64,000 bases of DNA. It comes from Piscicola geometra (lineage: Eukaryota; Annelida; Clitellata; Hirudinida; Piscicolidae). The stretch covers positions 3,924,031 to 3,988,030 of the forward strand of contig OX030958.1 of the NCBI GenBank assembly GCA_943735955.1, in the 5' to 3' direction. Below are positions 1 to 12,448 of this stretch, one piece after another. The stretch's first letter is position 1. Each line of letters begins with the position of its first letter. The translations under genes were made by a program, and so were the position numbers. The notes under the pieces were generated by a model. It saw nothing but the letters and a program-made list of their open reading frames with translations, ran no database searches and was not told the DNA's origin.

Positions 1-230
1 ATTCACAAACTGAAGAATGAAAATATTGAGTTAAAAAGTTAAGAGGAGTTAATGGATAGTTTGGGGAAGCATGAGATGGGCTGGAGAGAAGGTCAGTGAA
101 GGCAAGAAAGAATGGAAAAGGGAAAACAAAAAGTTGCAAAAGAAAGTGTGGAAAAACGATAAAAAAGTGTTTAAAAAAGAATTGTCAAGAAGGAAGATGG
201 TTGAGAGAGAGTAGAAAGTAGTAGGCAGGG

Positions 231-3200
231 TCACTGAAGAGAGGGCAGATACGACCACCCAAAGGCGCCCCCTCCCAACAGCATGTCCCTCAGCAGAACC
301 TCGATCCTCGTTCTGCCCACCAGTCTCACGAAGAACAACTGCTCTATCGCCTTGGTGAGCATTATTTGTATTCATTATTTGTATGTTTTACTTTTTATTA
401 ATTATATGTATGTTTTACATTGAATTCATTATTTTTATGTTTGACATGGTATTCATTATTTTATGTTTTACATTGTATTCATTATTTGTATGTTTTACAT
501 TGTATTCATTGTTTATATGTTTTACATTTTATAACTTATTTGTTTTGATTTGTATTCATTATTTTTATTCATTTGTATTCATTATTTGTATGTTTTACAT
601 TGTATTCATTATTTGTATGTTTTACATTGTATTCATTATTTGTATGTTTTACATTGTATTCATTATTTGTATGTTTTACATTGTATTCATTATTTGTATG
701 TTTTACATTGTATTCATTATTTGTATGTTTTACATTGTATTCATTATTTGTATTTTTTACATTGTATTCATTATTTGTATGTTTTACATTGTATTCATTA
801 TTTGTATGTTTTACATTGTATTCATTATTTGTATGTTTTACATTGTATTCATTATTTGTATGTTTTACATTGTATTCATTATTTGTATGTTTTACATTGT
901 ATTCATTATTTGTATGTTTTACATTGTATTCATTATTTGTATGTTTTACATTGTATTCATTATTTGTATGTTTTACATTGTATTCATTATTTGTATGTTT
1001 TACATTGTATTCATTATTTGTATGTTTTACATTGTATTCATTATTTGTATGTTTTACATTGTATTCATTATTTGTATGTTTTACATTGTATTCATTATTT
1101 GTATGTTTTACATTGTATTCATTATTTGTATGTTTTACATTGTATTCATTATTTGTATGTTTTACATTGTATTCATTATTTGTATGTTTTACATTGTATT
1201 CATTATTTGTATGTTTTACATTGTATTCATTATTTGTATGTTTTACATTGTATTCATTATTTGTATGTTTTACATTGTATTCATTATTTGTATGTTTTAC
1301 ATTGTATTCATTATTTGTATGTTTTACATTGTATTCATTATTTGTATGTTTTACATTGTATTCATTATTTGTATGATTTACATTGTATTCATTATTTGTA
1401 TGTTTTACATTGTATTCATTATTTGTATGTTTTACATTGTATTCATTATTTGTATTCATTTTTTTCATTATTTGTATGTTTTACATTGTGTTCATTATTT
1501 GTATTTTTTACATTGTATTCATTATTTGTATGTTTTAAATTGTATTCATTATTTGTATGTTTTACATTGTATTCATTATTTGTATTCATTTTTTTCATTA
1601 TTTGTATGTTTTACATTGTGTTCATTATTTGTATTTTTTACATTGTATTCATTATTTGTATGTTTTAAATTGTATTCATTATTTGTATGTTTTACATTGT
1701 ATTCATTCTTTGTATGTTTTAAATTGTATTCCTTATTTGTATTCATTATTTTATATTTTCATTCGTAAATAGAATAAATTTTTCATTTGACAAATCTAGC
1801 ACAAACTAAATCAATGCATAAGCACTTAGCCTAACAATCCAAACCAACTCACCTGCGGAGACACGGTCCTGAGCGAGGGCAGTCGCAGCAAGAGTTTTCC
1901 GAACCTGGAAGGCCTCTCCGGGTACTGGAACCTGACGTACTCCTCCAGGGCACACTGGCATCTCTCTTGCAGTTCTTCCACGTGCTGGCCGTCTGACAGA
2001 CCGTTCGCGTCTGTGTTGGGGAGGGATGTGTGAAGTGGGGTGTGGAAGAGAGGTTTTTGGAAAATTGTGTTTTTTCTGAAGGGTTTTGAAATTCATGAGT
2101 TGGTGTTTATCTGAAAAGCGTCTGAAAGATTTTTTAAAGATAAATATGTTGAAGGGATTCTAATTTCTTGAAACTCGTTGGAATATTAATATTTGGAACG
2201 AAGGAGGAAAGTCTAGTACAAGTAAATTTGTTCCCTCAAGACTTGAATTTGATAGGCAAGATGAATTCCAAAAGGATGGCGAGAGACTTTAGCATAGATT
2301 AGCGTGTTCCCATGCTTTTTAGACGCTTGTGTATGTTTTTTTGTTTGTGTGCGTGTATGTGTGTATGTGGCTTTCTTTTTAATCAATTCCTGACTATCTT
2401 ATGTGTTACTTAATTGATGCCGTTCTCACACCACTAATAATTTGGAGCTGCTTTTTATTCTATTTCACGTGAAGTCTTCGGACACTCTGGAACATCTAGT
2501 TCTTCATCTTTCCTCCCCAAAACTGATCGTACTTTTTACGAACGCCATATTAATGATCCATAATCCTAATCTTCAATTAATCATTTTTCTAAATCATTAA
2601 TAATGGTAATCTTTATTTAATCACTCCTAAATCATTCATATAGGATCATTTAATTAGTGCCTTGGTGATCTCTCTATTGTCTCCACGCAGGCAAAACACG
2701 CGCAGGCTTTTTACAGTTTTCTAAGTCAAAAAGAATCTAAAACAATTGTTTCTATCACATGTCAATCTAAGTACTGAGTTCAGTGGGATACTTAATATAG
2801 AGATCACCATCGACGTTACAGACGCCATCAAACTCCTTAGTGATGCAAACTCCATCTGAGAAAGGTTTGCCGAGAGAATTTATAGTTCGGCAATCATCAA
2901 CTCGCCATAAATCCTCGGCACATTCCTTTCTTTATAGAACTTTGAGAAACAAATAAAATCAGCAGTTGAGTTCAATGAATGACTTTCAAAAGTTACTTAA
3001 AAAATCAATCTTCAAAGTTAAAACTCACGCTTAGGAGTCTAAATTTCACACTTTCAAAAAAATACCTCAAACAAATAATCTAATCCACACCGAATCGGTC
3101 ACAAATCTTCCCACACAGCCCGTCATCCTGCCACAAAGTACAGGAGGTCTGAAGGCCGTTCGAGAAGTATTAAGCGGCCATTAAGAGGCTATCTCTCGCC

Positions 3201-6200
3201 CCGAGCGCATCTTGCTCCAATTACCGAACGAGGCAGGAAACAAATTCTCACACAAGAGTTGTAGCTTAAGCAAACAGCAACAAAAATGTATACAATTGTA
3301 TTATATTTTTTATACATAATAAATTACATTTGCATTCTTATTTACCCGAAACAGCCATGTCAATTATTGATACAACTTTTGAGCATTGTTAAACAACAAT
3401 AGTTATAGATAGGGGCGGTAGAAAAGTGACAAGTAGCCTAACGCTTGCAAGGGTTTCGATTCGTGAGAATTTGTCAGTACAGGAATATTCATAATAATAA
3501 TTACCATTAGTAAAAGAGAAATTGTATCGATAAATGTTAAACTTTCATTTAATGATGATTAACAATTATTCTAATAGCTAGGCAGTTCTCATTTACCAAT
3601 ACTTTACTATGTTTAGTTGTTGGATATTGAGGGAGGAGAAAACGAGGAATACATTACATGAAACACTTGATAAAGATCGATGGAAAAGGAATTGATGGAG
3701 AGATGAATGGCTGAAAGAATGCATGAATGATTGAGAAATAAAGGATTGAAAATGGATGAATGGATGAGAATAGGTGAGTGATGAATGGGTGGAGGTAGGA
3801 TGAGCGATGAATGGGTAAAGAATAGGTGAGTGATGAATGGGTGGAAGACGGATGAGCGATGAATGGGTGAGCGTGTGGGGATGGAATCTCCCGCATAAGG
3901 CTTCCTAGTGTCAAATGCCGTCGAAGGTTGGTCCGCTTCTATGCAATTATGCAGGAATGCACTTTTAGCTTGAAGAATTATAGCGCGTAGTTATGAATTT
4001 TTGATTACATGAAAAGAAAGGCTAGAGAGGTGAACAACTTTGGAAATATTTTCTTTGTCTACAAACTCTAGTAGGAATATATCAATAGATTGTTTTCCGT
4101 CCCATTTTAAGACTTCATTGCTATTTGAACCCCTGTCTTCATGTCACAATCACCCTACATTATTTTCATTTCAGTTCATCATTGTTCTTATTGTATTCGT
4201 TTTTCCTTCAACACTAAAACATAATTCAACCAGCTAACCATTCTGTCTCTGCCATGTTATATTCAGTCTTTCCCTATCACATTCTCTCTACTCAAACAGC
4301 ATTCCTCTATCATCCCATCCCATCAAAGCCAATCCACCAACAACACTCCACCACCAACAACACTCCACCACCAACAACACTCCACCACCAACAACCCACT
4401 ACACTAACATCACTCCACCACTAACAACCCACTACACTAACATCACTCCACCACCAACAACCCACTTCACCACCAACAACACTCCACCACCACCACCAAC
4501 AACACTCCACCACCACCAACAACACTCCACCACCACCAACAACACTCCACCACCACCACCAACACTCCACCACCAACAACACTCCACCAACAACAACACT
4601 CCACCACCAATAACACTCCACCAGCAACAACACTCCACCACCAGCAACAACACTCCACCACCACCAACAACACTCCACTACCAGCAACAACACTCCACCA
4701 CTAACAACACTCCACCACCAGCAACACTCCACCACCAACAACATCACTCCACCACCAACAACAACACTCCACCACCAACAACACTCCACCACCACCAACA
4801 ACACTCCACCACCAACAACAACACTCCACCACCAACAACACTCCACCACCAACAACACTCCACCAACAACAACACTCCACCACCAACAACACTCCACCAC
4901 CAACAACAACACTCCACCACCAACAACACTCCACCACCACCAACAACACTCCACCACCACCAACAACACTCCACCACCAACAACACTCCACCACCACCAA
5001 CAACACTCCACCACCAACAACACTCCACCACCACCAACAACACTCCACCAGCAACAACACTCCCCCACCAACTCACCGGAGCAGAAGAGCACCAGAGCCT
5101 TGAGGCACGAGAACTCAGCGGAGTCAACATGCAGGCACTTGAGTCGGTTCACTTGCTCCTGCAGCATCCTCACTTGCTCCAGCAGCACCCTCTCCGCTCC
5201 CACGTGCAGGTTCGCCAGCAGGGGAGCGGTGTGCAGCGGCAGGTGGCACTGGGCGGCGTTGAGAACGAATAATCCACTCCACGAGAGCCTCAAAAGCGCT
5301 ACTTGGTCGCTGATTTGAAGGTCGGGAAAGTATGGAATGTGACGAGCCCACTCCACCGCGCTGAATAACAGCCTGGCCGCCATTTCACACAAGCCCTCAA
5401 TGCTCGTGATGTTGTTGTTGTTGGCGTTGTTGTTGTTGTTGCTGTGGTAGTTGGTGTTGTTGTTGTTGTTGTGGTGGAAATATGTTGGGGGGAAGTAAGA
5501 AGGGGGGTACTGATGATGATGATGATGAGGGTGGGGGTACTTGAAGGGGGACTGTTCTGGTTCTGCTCTCAAGAGAAGCGACACAAACGAAGAGAAGTAA
5601 CCATGGGATATCTCGTAGTGTTTGTTGGTGTCGTCGGTGAGGTTTTTGTTGGTGTTGTTGTTGCCTTCGTTGTCCTCGTTGTTGAGGATGTTGTTGTTTG
5701 TGTTGTTATTATTGTTGTAAAGAAATATTTGTTGTTGTTGAGCTATGTTGTTGTTGAGGGTGTTGAAGATGAAGTGTTGCGTGTGTGGAATTCTGCCCTT
5801 TTGTACGGCTGAATTGATTATAAGTTAAATTACTAAAAGCCACATTTCCAACTCAATCTACAAATCTCGTCTAACTAGCCATCAATTAGTTACAAAACTT
5901 TTCATCACAAAAAAATCCAAAAATCCCCTCTCAAACCACAAACCTTCTTTTCTCATTCCCACCTTGACACACTTCTTCAGTCGGCAATACTGGCATTGGT
6001 TCCGGTGGTGCTGATCCACGGGACAGCTTTTTGAGCCCCTGCAGGTGTACGTAAGATTCCTGCGGACGGATCGTTTGAAGAAGCTTTTGCAACCCTCGCA
6101 AGTGAACTGGCCATAGTGCTTGCCAGAACTCTTGTCTCCGCATACGATGCATTCTACTGGTTGTTGTTGTTGTTGCGCGTTATTGGTGTTGTTGGATTGT

Positions 6201-6589
6201 AGTTGTTGTTGTTGTTGTTGGGAGTTGTTTGATTGTTGTTGCTGTTGTTGTTGGGCGTTGTTTTGTGGGTTTTCAGTGTTGTTGTTGGGTTGTTGCTGGT
6301 GGATTGGTTTATGAACTTTATGTGGTTCGTTTGTCTGCTGTAGTTTGTGTGGAGTATCATCGTTGGTTGTTTGTTGTTGAGATTGTTGTTTGATGCGTGG
6401 ATGGTTGATGCTGAAATGCTTTGTGTTTTTGCTGGCGTTTTCAATAGCGTTATTGTTCAAATCGGTAAATGTTGAGTGTTGTTTGTTGTTGCTGTTGTAT
6501 GAGCTATTGACTATATCTTTGTTGTTGTAGTTGCTGGTGTTGTCTTCAATCACTGCTGCAATTCCAATCTTTCCATTCCTTCCTTCCAT
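231..6589 (-). CDS. NR2F: COUP-TF (NR2F) nuclear receptor, 4 exons, 551 aa
   Basis: Orphan nuclear receptor of the COUP-TF/seven-up group, a DNA-binding transcription factor. Exons in transcript order: 6589-5944, 5808-5077, 2010-1853, 350-231 (stop 233-231). All junctions are GT-AG and in phase, giving 551 aa. Exon 1 holds an Asn/Gln-rich N-terminus (about 146 aa) and then the two-zinc-finger domain from about residue 147: [20 protein letters not shown] (P-box CEGCK), then [14 protein letters not shown] and [11 protein letters not shown]. Exon 2 opens with AVQKGR, the usual COUP-TF continuation, then an Asn-rich hinge, SLLLRAEP, a His/Asn insert and the ligand-domain core ([44 protein letters not shown]). 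Exon 3 carries [20 protein letters not shown] and [16 protein letters not shown]. Exon 4 carries [14 protein letters not shown] and the AF-2 helix [10 protein letters not shown]. The start is the first ATG after an in-frame TGA. The low-complexity inserts make it longer than vertebrate homologues. The family is certain; the start Met is likely. Confidence 0.95.
383..1765. repeat. 27-bp minisatellite in NR2F intron 3
   Basis: About 50 head-to-tail copies of a 27-bp AT-rich unit (attcattatttgtatg + ttttacattgt). Copies are nearly identical from about 573 to 1440 and more diverged at both ends. The segment starting at 1441 recurs almost unchanged at 1571, a 130-bp higher-order duplication. The unit length is a multiple of three and the unit lacks stops in several frames. 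That explains the long open frames on both strands (461, 372, 299 and 267 codons); none is a real gene. The array lies inside the last intron (351-1852). Confidence 0.97.
2011..5076 (-). other. NR2F intron 2, with two repeat arrays
   Basis: Non-coding intron between the two ligand-domain exons. Positions 2100-3650 are AT-rich unique DNA in which I see no exon. Positions 3760-3872 hold two copies of a roughly 53-bp block built on gatgaatgggtg. Positions 4330-5070 hold a minisatellite (separate entry) that begins right behind the exon 2 donor. Confidence 0.8.
4330..5070. repeat. 17-bp (variant 14/20) minisatellite behind an NR2F donor site
   Basis: Roughly 40 copies of aacaacactccaccacc, with length variants from gain or loss of a cca triplet. 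On the coding strand the repeat reads ggtggtggagtgttgtt and starts within about 10 bases of the GTGAGT donor at 5076. The Cys/Trp/Gly-rich open frames over it are artefacts, including the 387-codon frame that runs on from the real exon. Confidence 0.95.
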
Positions 6590-7958
6590 CACCCATCCAA
6601 GTCACCGCAGCACAAATTAATCTTAACTAATGCAAGCTTTGAGAAAAAAATCATTAAATATACTTTTAAAATCTCTATGTTAAAATGAGATTCCACGTTT
6701 TAATTTCTCAAAAATATATCAATTTAATCCATTTTTGAATGATTCCGTTTTGAACAAATTAAACTTTTGACTATTGAAATAACAATTTCAAATAAACTTT
6801 ACGATTAGATGTACAACAACTGAGCAGAATTACTGCACTGACTCCAGCATAGGATTGTATGGGGTTGAAGGTTGAGTAGGTGAGCCTATGTAGTTACCTT
6901 GGATGGTAGGAAGAGCAAGTGTAGGTGTCTTTATATAGGTGAATCTGTGAACTAGGAATGGATAGGAGCAAGAGATTTAGAGGATATACAGAAGGATGAC
7001 TAGGTTGAACGAAATAAGTATGATTAATATAACAGAAAAAATAGTTATATTATGGCTAAAAAGGGATGCAACGTGAATGAATGGAGGAATGAAGTATGGA
7101 GGAATGAAGTATGGAGGAATGAAGTATGGAGTGATGCAGAAGCGATCGACAGGGCAATTAGAGCTCACTCCATCCCGCCATAGGCTATCACCTTTAGCCT
7201 GTGGGCGTGGCCTACTGAACTGTTCAGAAATACTGAGAGGTGATTGGCTGGCAGATGAATGAAGCAGACGATGGGAGGCAGAGGTGATGTGATTGTCTGG
7301 CCCACTGACCCTTGTCTGTGTAACATGATGTTGTTGCTGTTGTGACTGCTGTTGTGATTGCTGTTTTTTGGTCTTGAAGCACGTTAATAATATTTCTTTT
7401 TTCGTTTTGTATTGTTCTTTTACCGGTTTTATTTCATATTTGCTGTTGCGGTTTTTGTTGTGTGATGTGACAAAGCTGTTGTTTTTGTATTTGCATGAGG
7501 TTGTTGTTTCTGAAAGGTTACTGTATCACATGCTACTCCCACACACAGCATTCAGTTAGGAGGTGTCTCGTCACTTTGAGGACATTGCAAAGTCACAGCA
7601 CGATAGCTGTACAAACAGTCTTTACCTCTAGCACATACAATTGTAAATGCAATTGTACATGCAAAAGTATATTTTACATCATAAATCATCCAGAAAATCC
7701 CAAGATAGCCCATCTTCCTGTTGGCATTCCATTCTCCATGCTGCAAGGCGGAAAGACGGGCGTTTAAGAGTGTTTAGGCGCTGTCCGTGATGAAGATTAT
7801 TTAAGGATGTGCAATCGGAGTTGAATAAATCTTATTCGAGGAGCTATTTAGAGAATAATTTTATTTGTGTAAATTGATGTTTAAAACGACTGAAAGTTTT
7901 ATTTTTTTATTTCTATAGCGCCTAATTACAAAAGTGTTCATAAAAATACGAAACTAAG
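6590..7958. other. NR2F upstream / divergent intergenic region
   Basis: Sequence between the NR2F start and the first sign of NTAN1. It holds three to four copies of a 15-bp unit (gaggaatgaagtatg) at 7081-7133 and a ttgttgctgttgtg-type tract at 7327-7367. I see no coding exon. The core promoters of both genes may lie here or further right, but I could not point to a TATA box or initiator with confidence. Confidence 0.5.
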
Positions 7959-8114
7959 ATGAAAGCGATCGTTAAAGCGGCTGCATTTTTGATTGTTTTG
8001 GCGTATCAGGCCTCCATTAATAAGGCGCATTGCATTCCACGCACAAGAGCCTCAAGTATCAATCAGAGGCTCGTAAGGCTGGTGACCCGCGTGACCCGAA
8101 AGCCTTTGAAATGA
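7959..8114 (+). CDS. Possible 51-aa secreted peptide (very short ORF)
   Basis: ATG at 7959 to TGA at 8112-8114, 51 codons. The first 23 residues (MKAIVKAAAFLIVLAYQASI...) look like a signal peptide: a Lys-containing start, a hydrophobic core and small residues before a plausible cleavage site. The rest is short and basic, with many Arg and one Cys. It lies between the divergent NR2F and NTAN1 genes, just left of a long (TG)n tract. I do not recognise it. One 51-codon frame can easily arise by chance, so this is only a candidate; an NTAN1 5' leader or nothing at all are equally possible. Confidence 0.15.
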   Translation: MKAIVKAAAFLIVLAYQASINKAHCIPRTRASSINQRLVRLVTRVTRKPLK

Positions 8115-8164
8115 CCAGTTATCACAGAGATGCCGATGGATTTATAACTTATTGTACTTTCTTT

Positions 8165-8473
<309 letters not shown>

Positions 8474-9352
8474 TGTGTAGTTTGCTCTCAAATGTTATTC
8501 TTTTAAACGCTAAAATCAATTCTTTCTATAAAGCCTACAAAAATATAGCGAGTTTCAACATAAAATAAAATCTAAAATTGTTTATTGAGCAGTCTCCCAG
8601 TTTTCAAACATCGAAATTCCAGCACACATTGAGGATGCTTTGATGATGACATTTAACTTTTGACCCTCTTCCTCATCTGACCTTCTTTACTAATCCACCC
8701 ACAACACCACCCCACTATTTAAGTAATTATGTTGTAAAATACCAAAATCTTCTGATTTTTAAATTTTTCAAATAACTATTGGTCTCCTAAGATTATGGTA
8801 TTTAAGATATGTTAACTATGTTTCTGACTGCGAGTTTGTCTTCATAATTTCAATTTTTTATAAATAAAAAATAACAATTATTCCTATTTAATAAAGAAAA
8901 AATATTTATTTTCAAAATAAGTATATAGTAAAAATATTCTAAATAAAATACAAAAAAATAATCAAATAATTTTTTTGAAAAAAATTAAATCATAATTTTT
9001 TTTTTAAATGATACATTATGACTATTTTAATCGAATTCCCTCGTGCCCTCTTTCAACTAAAATTTACTTTTAGAGAAAAGTTTCATGAATAATTAACTTT
9101 TTTACTTTTTGATATATTTCTTTCTAAATCAATGCCAATTATTATAGAAAATAATGTTATAACAAGTTTTCAAAGTTTTTTTAATTCTAGAGATCTTATT
9201 AAGGTTTTAAAATTTAAACTTTAACATTTAAGGAACATATTCTCCAATTAAACTTGAATTGTTAAAAGTTATAATTTAACCATTATGCACGCATTAAAAA
9301 TTAAATAATCTTATTTAATTAACTTCAATTTGTAAAAATAAAAGGTAACTAG

Positions 9353-10308
9353 AGAGGAACTATTAGAAAAGCCTACAAGGGTGATCAATGCCACCTACCC
9401 TGCCTTATTTGTGGGTGAACATGAGTTTGCGGTTCTTGAGCCTGGACAAAGTGAATTTTTGAAATAATTAAATGTTTAGAAGTTTATAATTAATTTATTA
9501 AGATATTGTAAAAATATTTGTTATTACAAAAATATAATTTTCTTTCTGTCAATCAGAAGATGGGCTAGAGCTGATAGGCTCTGATGAGGCGACCACTTGC
9601 AATATTCTCATCTTCAGACACTCCAGTTTGCTTTCATTTAATTCACCAATTTCCACTGTTCAATTTTATAATTTATCACAACATTTTTACTAATTTTATT
9701 TCAGCTTCATTCAAGCAGTTTCAAAATTAATACTAAGTTACTCTCTATAAATACTTGCCCATTCCACCAGGCAATGGAGTAGTATGCCTGGGTCACTTGG
9801 ATGGTGCAGACACTTCCCATTCAGTCCAGGCCATGTTCAAGGCATTCAAACAAGCATCATCATCAGGACCTGAGGGATGGTCGGCTCATTGAAACTTTAA
9901 TCGTTCAATTATTCAATTAAATTCTTCTTATTTAAATAAATTAATTTTCAAACTACCTATTCACAGCTATGAAATGCACTTGGTTGGTGGTTTTCAAGAT
10001 GACAGATGTCTCTCCATCAATCTCACACATGATATTATTGGTGGGTGAGTATGTAATGGAAGAATTTTGTCAATAAATTTTTCCATTTTATTAATAATTT
10101 GATTCATTTATTAAATATATAAAATACACATGATAATCACTTCAAAGTTATTTTGGCACTAATAGAGTTATTTTCCTTCTGATTCTTCCATCCACAGAAG
10201 CTGTTTGCAGCTTGGAAGATGATGTTCATCTCAGAACGTCATGTGTCTTCGGTTAATGCAATAATTTATTATTTCTATAATAATTATTATTATTATTATT
10301 AGTACTAC

Positions 10309-10340
<32 letters not shown>

Positions 10341-12448
10341 GTAGTAGTAGTAGTACTTTTTCCAAAGTTTCATAACATTTATAAAGTATCTTTTGATAGA
10401 ATTTTCACATAATTTATATAAACTAAACACTTTTCTTCTTTTCTAGAGAACAATGATGTAGTCAAAGAAGGCATCCACCATCCCATAGTGACTGGAGTTG
10501 GTGAGTGTTGTAGCGCAGTCCCTTTGACATTAATTCCGAAATACTGCAGAAGCGTTAACTTGAACATTTCAATTAAACCATTACTCAACTATAATTAAAT
10601 GAAAAAGCTATTTATTTTGAACATAGAAATAGCGATTCAATTTATTTAAAATAAAGCACATTCATTCCATTATCACCACCACCACTACTACCATCACCAC
10701 TACCACTACTACTACCACCACCACTATCACTACTACTACCATCACCACTATCACTACTACTACCATCACCACTACTACTACCACCACCTCCACAGGCGTT
10801 GACATGGCAACAGGAGAGATAGTGAGAGTGCAGTTCCTGGACAAGGGTCCAGATGCTGTGCTCAGAAGTGCTTCTATGCAATTCAGGAAGGTGAGATGGT
10901 GAGGAATGAAGGAGGGGAGATGGTGAGGAATGAAGGAGGGGAGAGAAGATGGGGAGGAATGAAGGAGGGGAGAGAAGATGGGGAGGAATGAAGGAGGGGA
11001 GAGAAGATGGGGAGGAATGAAGGAGGGGAGAGAAGATGGGCAGGAATGAAGGAGGAGAAAGAAGATGGGCAGGAATGAAGAAGGGGAGAGAAGATGGGGA
11101 GGAATGAAGGAGGGGAGAGAAGATGGGGAGGAATGAAGGAGGGGAGAGAAGATGGGGAGGAATGAAGGAGGGGAGAGAAGATGGGGAGGAATGAAGGAGG
11201 GGAGAGAAGATGGGGAGGAATGAAGGAGGAGGGAAGATGGGGAGGAATGAAGGAGGAGAGAGAAGATGGGGAGGAATGAAGGAGGGGAGAGAAGATGGAG
11301 AGGAATAAAGGAGGGGAGAGAAGATGGGGAGGAATGAAGGAGGGGAGAAAAGATGGGGAGGAATGAAGGAGGAGAGAAGATGGGGAGGAATGAAGGAGGA
11401 GGAGGGAAGATGGGGAGGAATGAAGGAGGGGAGAGAAGATGGGGAGGAATGAAGGAGGGGAGAGAAGATGGGGAGGAATGAAGGAGGGGAGAGAAGATGG
11501 GGAGGAATGAAGGAGGGGTTGAGAAGATGGGGAGGAATGAAGGAGGGGAGAAAAGATGGGGAGGAATGAAGGAGGAGGGAAGATGGGGAGGAATGAAGGA
11601 GGGGAGAGAAAATGGAGAGGAATGAAGGAGGGGAGAGAAGGTGGGGAGGAATGAAGGAGGGGAGAGAAGATGGGGAGGAATGAAGGAGGGGTTGAGAAGA
11701 TGGGGAGGAATGAAGGAGGGGAGAAAAGATGGGGAGGAATGAAGGAGGAGGGAAGATGGGGAGGAATGAGGGAGGGGAGAGAAAATGGAGAGGAATGAAG
11801 GAGGGGAGAGAAGGTGGGGAGGAATGAAGGAGAGGAGAGAAGATGGGGAGGAATGAAGGAGGGGTTGAGAAGCTTTGAGAAGAGGAGGTGGTGAAGATGA
11901 ATTTTTCACAGTTGCTTAAAACCATGACTAAGTATTGCTATGAGGGCGTGATGATGTCACATTTCCAACCATTTAAACCTGGAAGCACATTCAAAATAGA
12001 CATTTCAACGATGCATTCGTTACAATAGATCAGTCAGATCTACAAGGAGGGAGTGCTGGTGGTGGCTCCGTGCTACTGGCAAGTCAACACCTCCTACTAC
12101 ACAGGCCTGCTTGCGAAAGATGATGCATATCTCCTGAAGGTTGGTGCTGTTTGATTAGCGCGTGAGAAAGTGATTATTTGGAAAAATATAACTTATGTTT
12201 TTAGTATTTTTTTCATTAGTTTTTTCAATTCAGGATTTTTATATTTACTTTTTAATCTCTCAACTCTGCGCTAGAGAATGTCCACGTCTCCGGAGCAAGA
12301 GTCTGCACACTTTATTCCCGCCATGCGAGCCCAACTCACCCTCCTTTCTCAGCATGGCGACTCTGCAAAAAGTATTTTCAGTGATGGAAAGGCAAGGCTG
12401 TATAGGTGGAATGGAAGGGAAAGAAAATGGTTGAGGATCTCTAATTGA
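9353..12448 (+). CDS. NTAN1: Protein N-terminal asparagine amidohydrolase, first exon not found
   Basis: NTAN1 deamidates N-terminal Asn to Asp in the Arg/N-degron pathway. Exons: about 9353-9450, 9557-9625, 9771-9879, 9967-10040, 10198-10251, 10447-10500, 10796-10890, 12038-12139 and 12275-12448 (TGA 12446-12448). Phases agree at every junction. Family landmarks: ALFVGEHEFAVLEPGQ; EATTCNILIFRHS, with the Cys (codon 9598-9600) at the place of the family's catalytic cysteine; SNGVVCLGHLDGADT; YEMHLVGGFQDDRCLS then INLTH; HHPIVTGVGVDMATGEIVR; and a C-terminal MSTSPEQESAHF to ARLYRWNG. The roughly 30 N-terminal residues were not located, and the left edge of the first exon (9345 or 9353) is uncertain. 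The 1,147-base intron 10891-12037 is mostly a minisatellite starting at the donor. The preceding exon uses a GTTTGC donor at 9626. Most exons are short (54-174 bases), typical for this gene. Confidence 0.88.
10262..10358 (+). repeat. (TTA)n/(TAG)n trinucleotide tract in an NTAN1 intron
   Basis: Runs of tta and then tagtag triplets inside the intron between the exons ending at 10251 and starting at 10447. A second triplet tract of acc/act type (about 10670-10790) leads directly into the acceptor cacag of the exon at 10796. Confidence 0.9.
10891..11878 (+). repeat. 29-bp purine-rich minisatellite starting at an NTAN1 donor
   Basis: About 33 copies of a 29-bp unit (gaggaatgaaggagggga + gagaagatggg), over 90% purine on the + strand. 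The first copies merge with the GTGAGATGG donor directly after the exon ending at 10890. The 29-base period is not a multiple of three, so open frames on the minus strand read through three units per 29-residue protein period. Those Pro/Ser/Leu-rich frames (427 and 415 codons) are artefacts. Confidence 0.96.

Noticed and set aside
383..1765. CRISPR-like array
   Set aside because: Direct repeats are contiguous without unique spacers, and this is an animal genome; the same holds for the other arrays.
383..1768. Long open frames of 461, 372, 299 and 267 codons on both strands
   Set aside because: All follow the 27-bp minisatellite, whose length is a multiple of three and whose unit is stop-free in several frames; there is no protein-like composition.
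5100..5351. Open frames opposite the NR2F ligand-domain exon
   Set aside because: Shadow frames; the minus-strand frame matches the COUP-TF family.
10642..11925. Pro/Ser-rich 427- and 415-codon frames, minus strand
   Set aside because: Lie within an NTAN1 intron made of the 29-bp repeat; two overlapping frames give the same kind of sequence.
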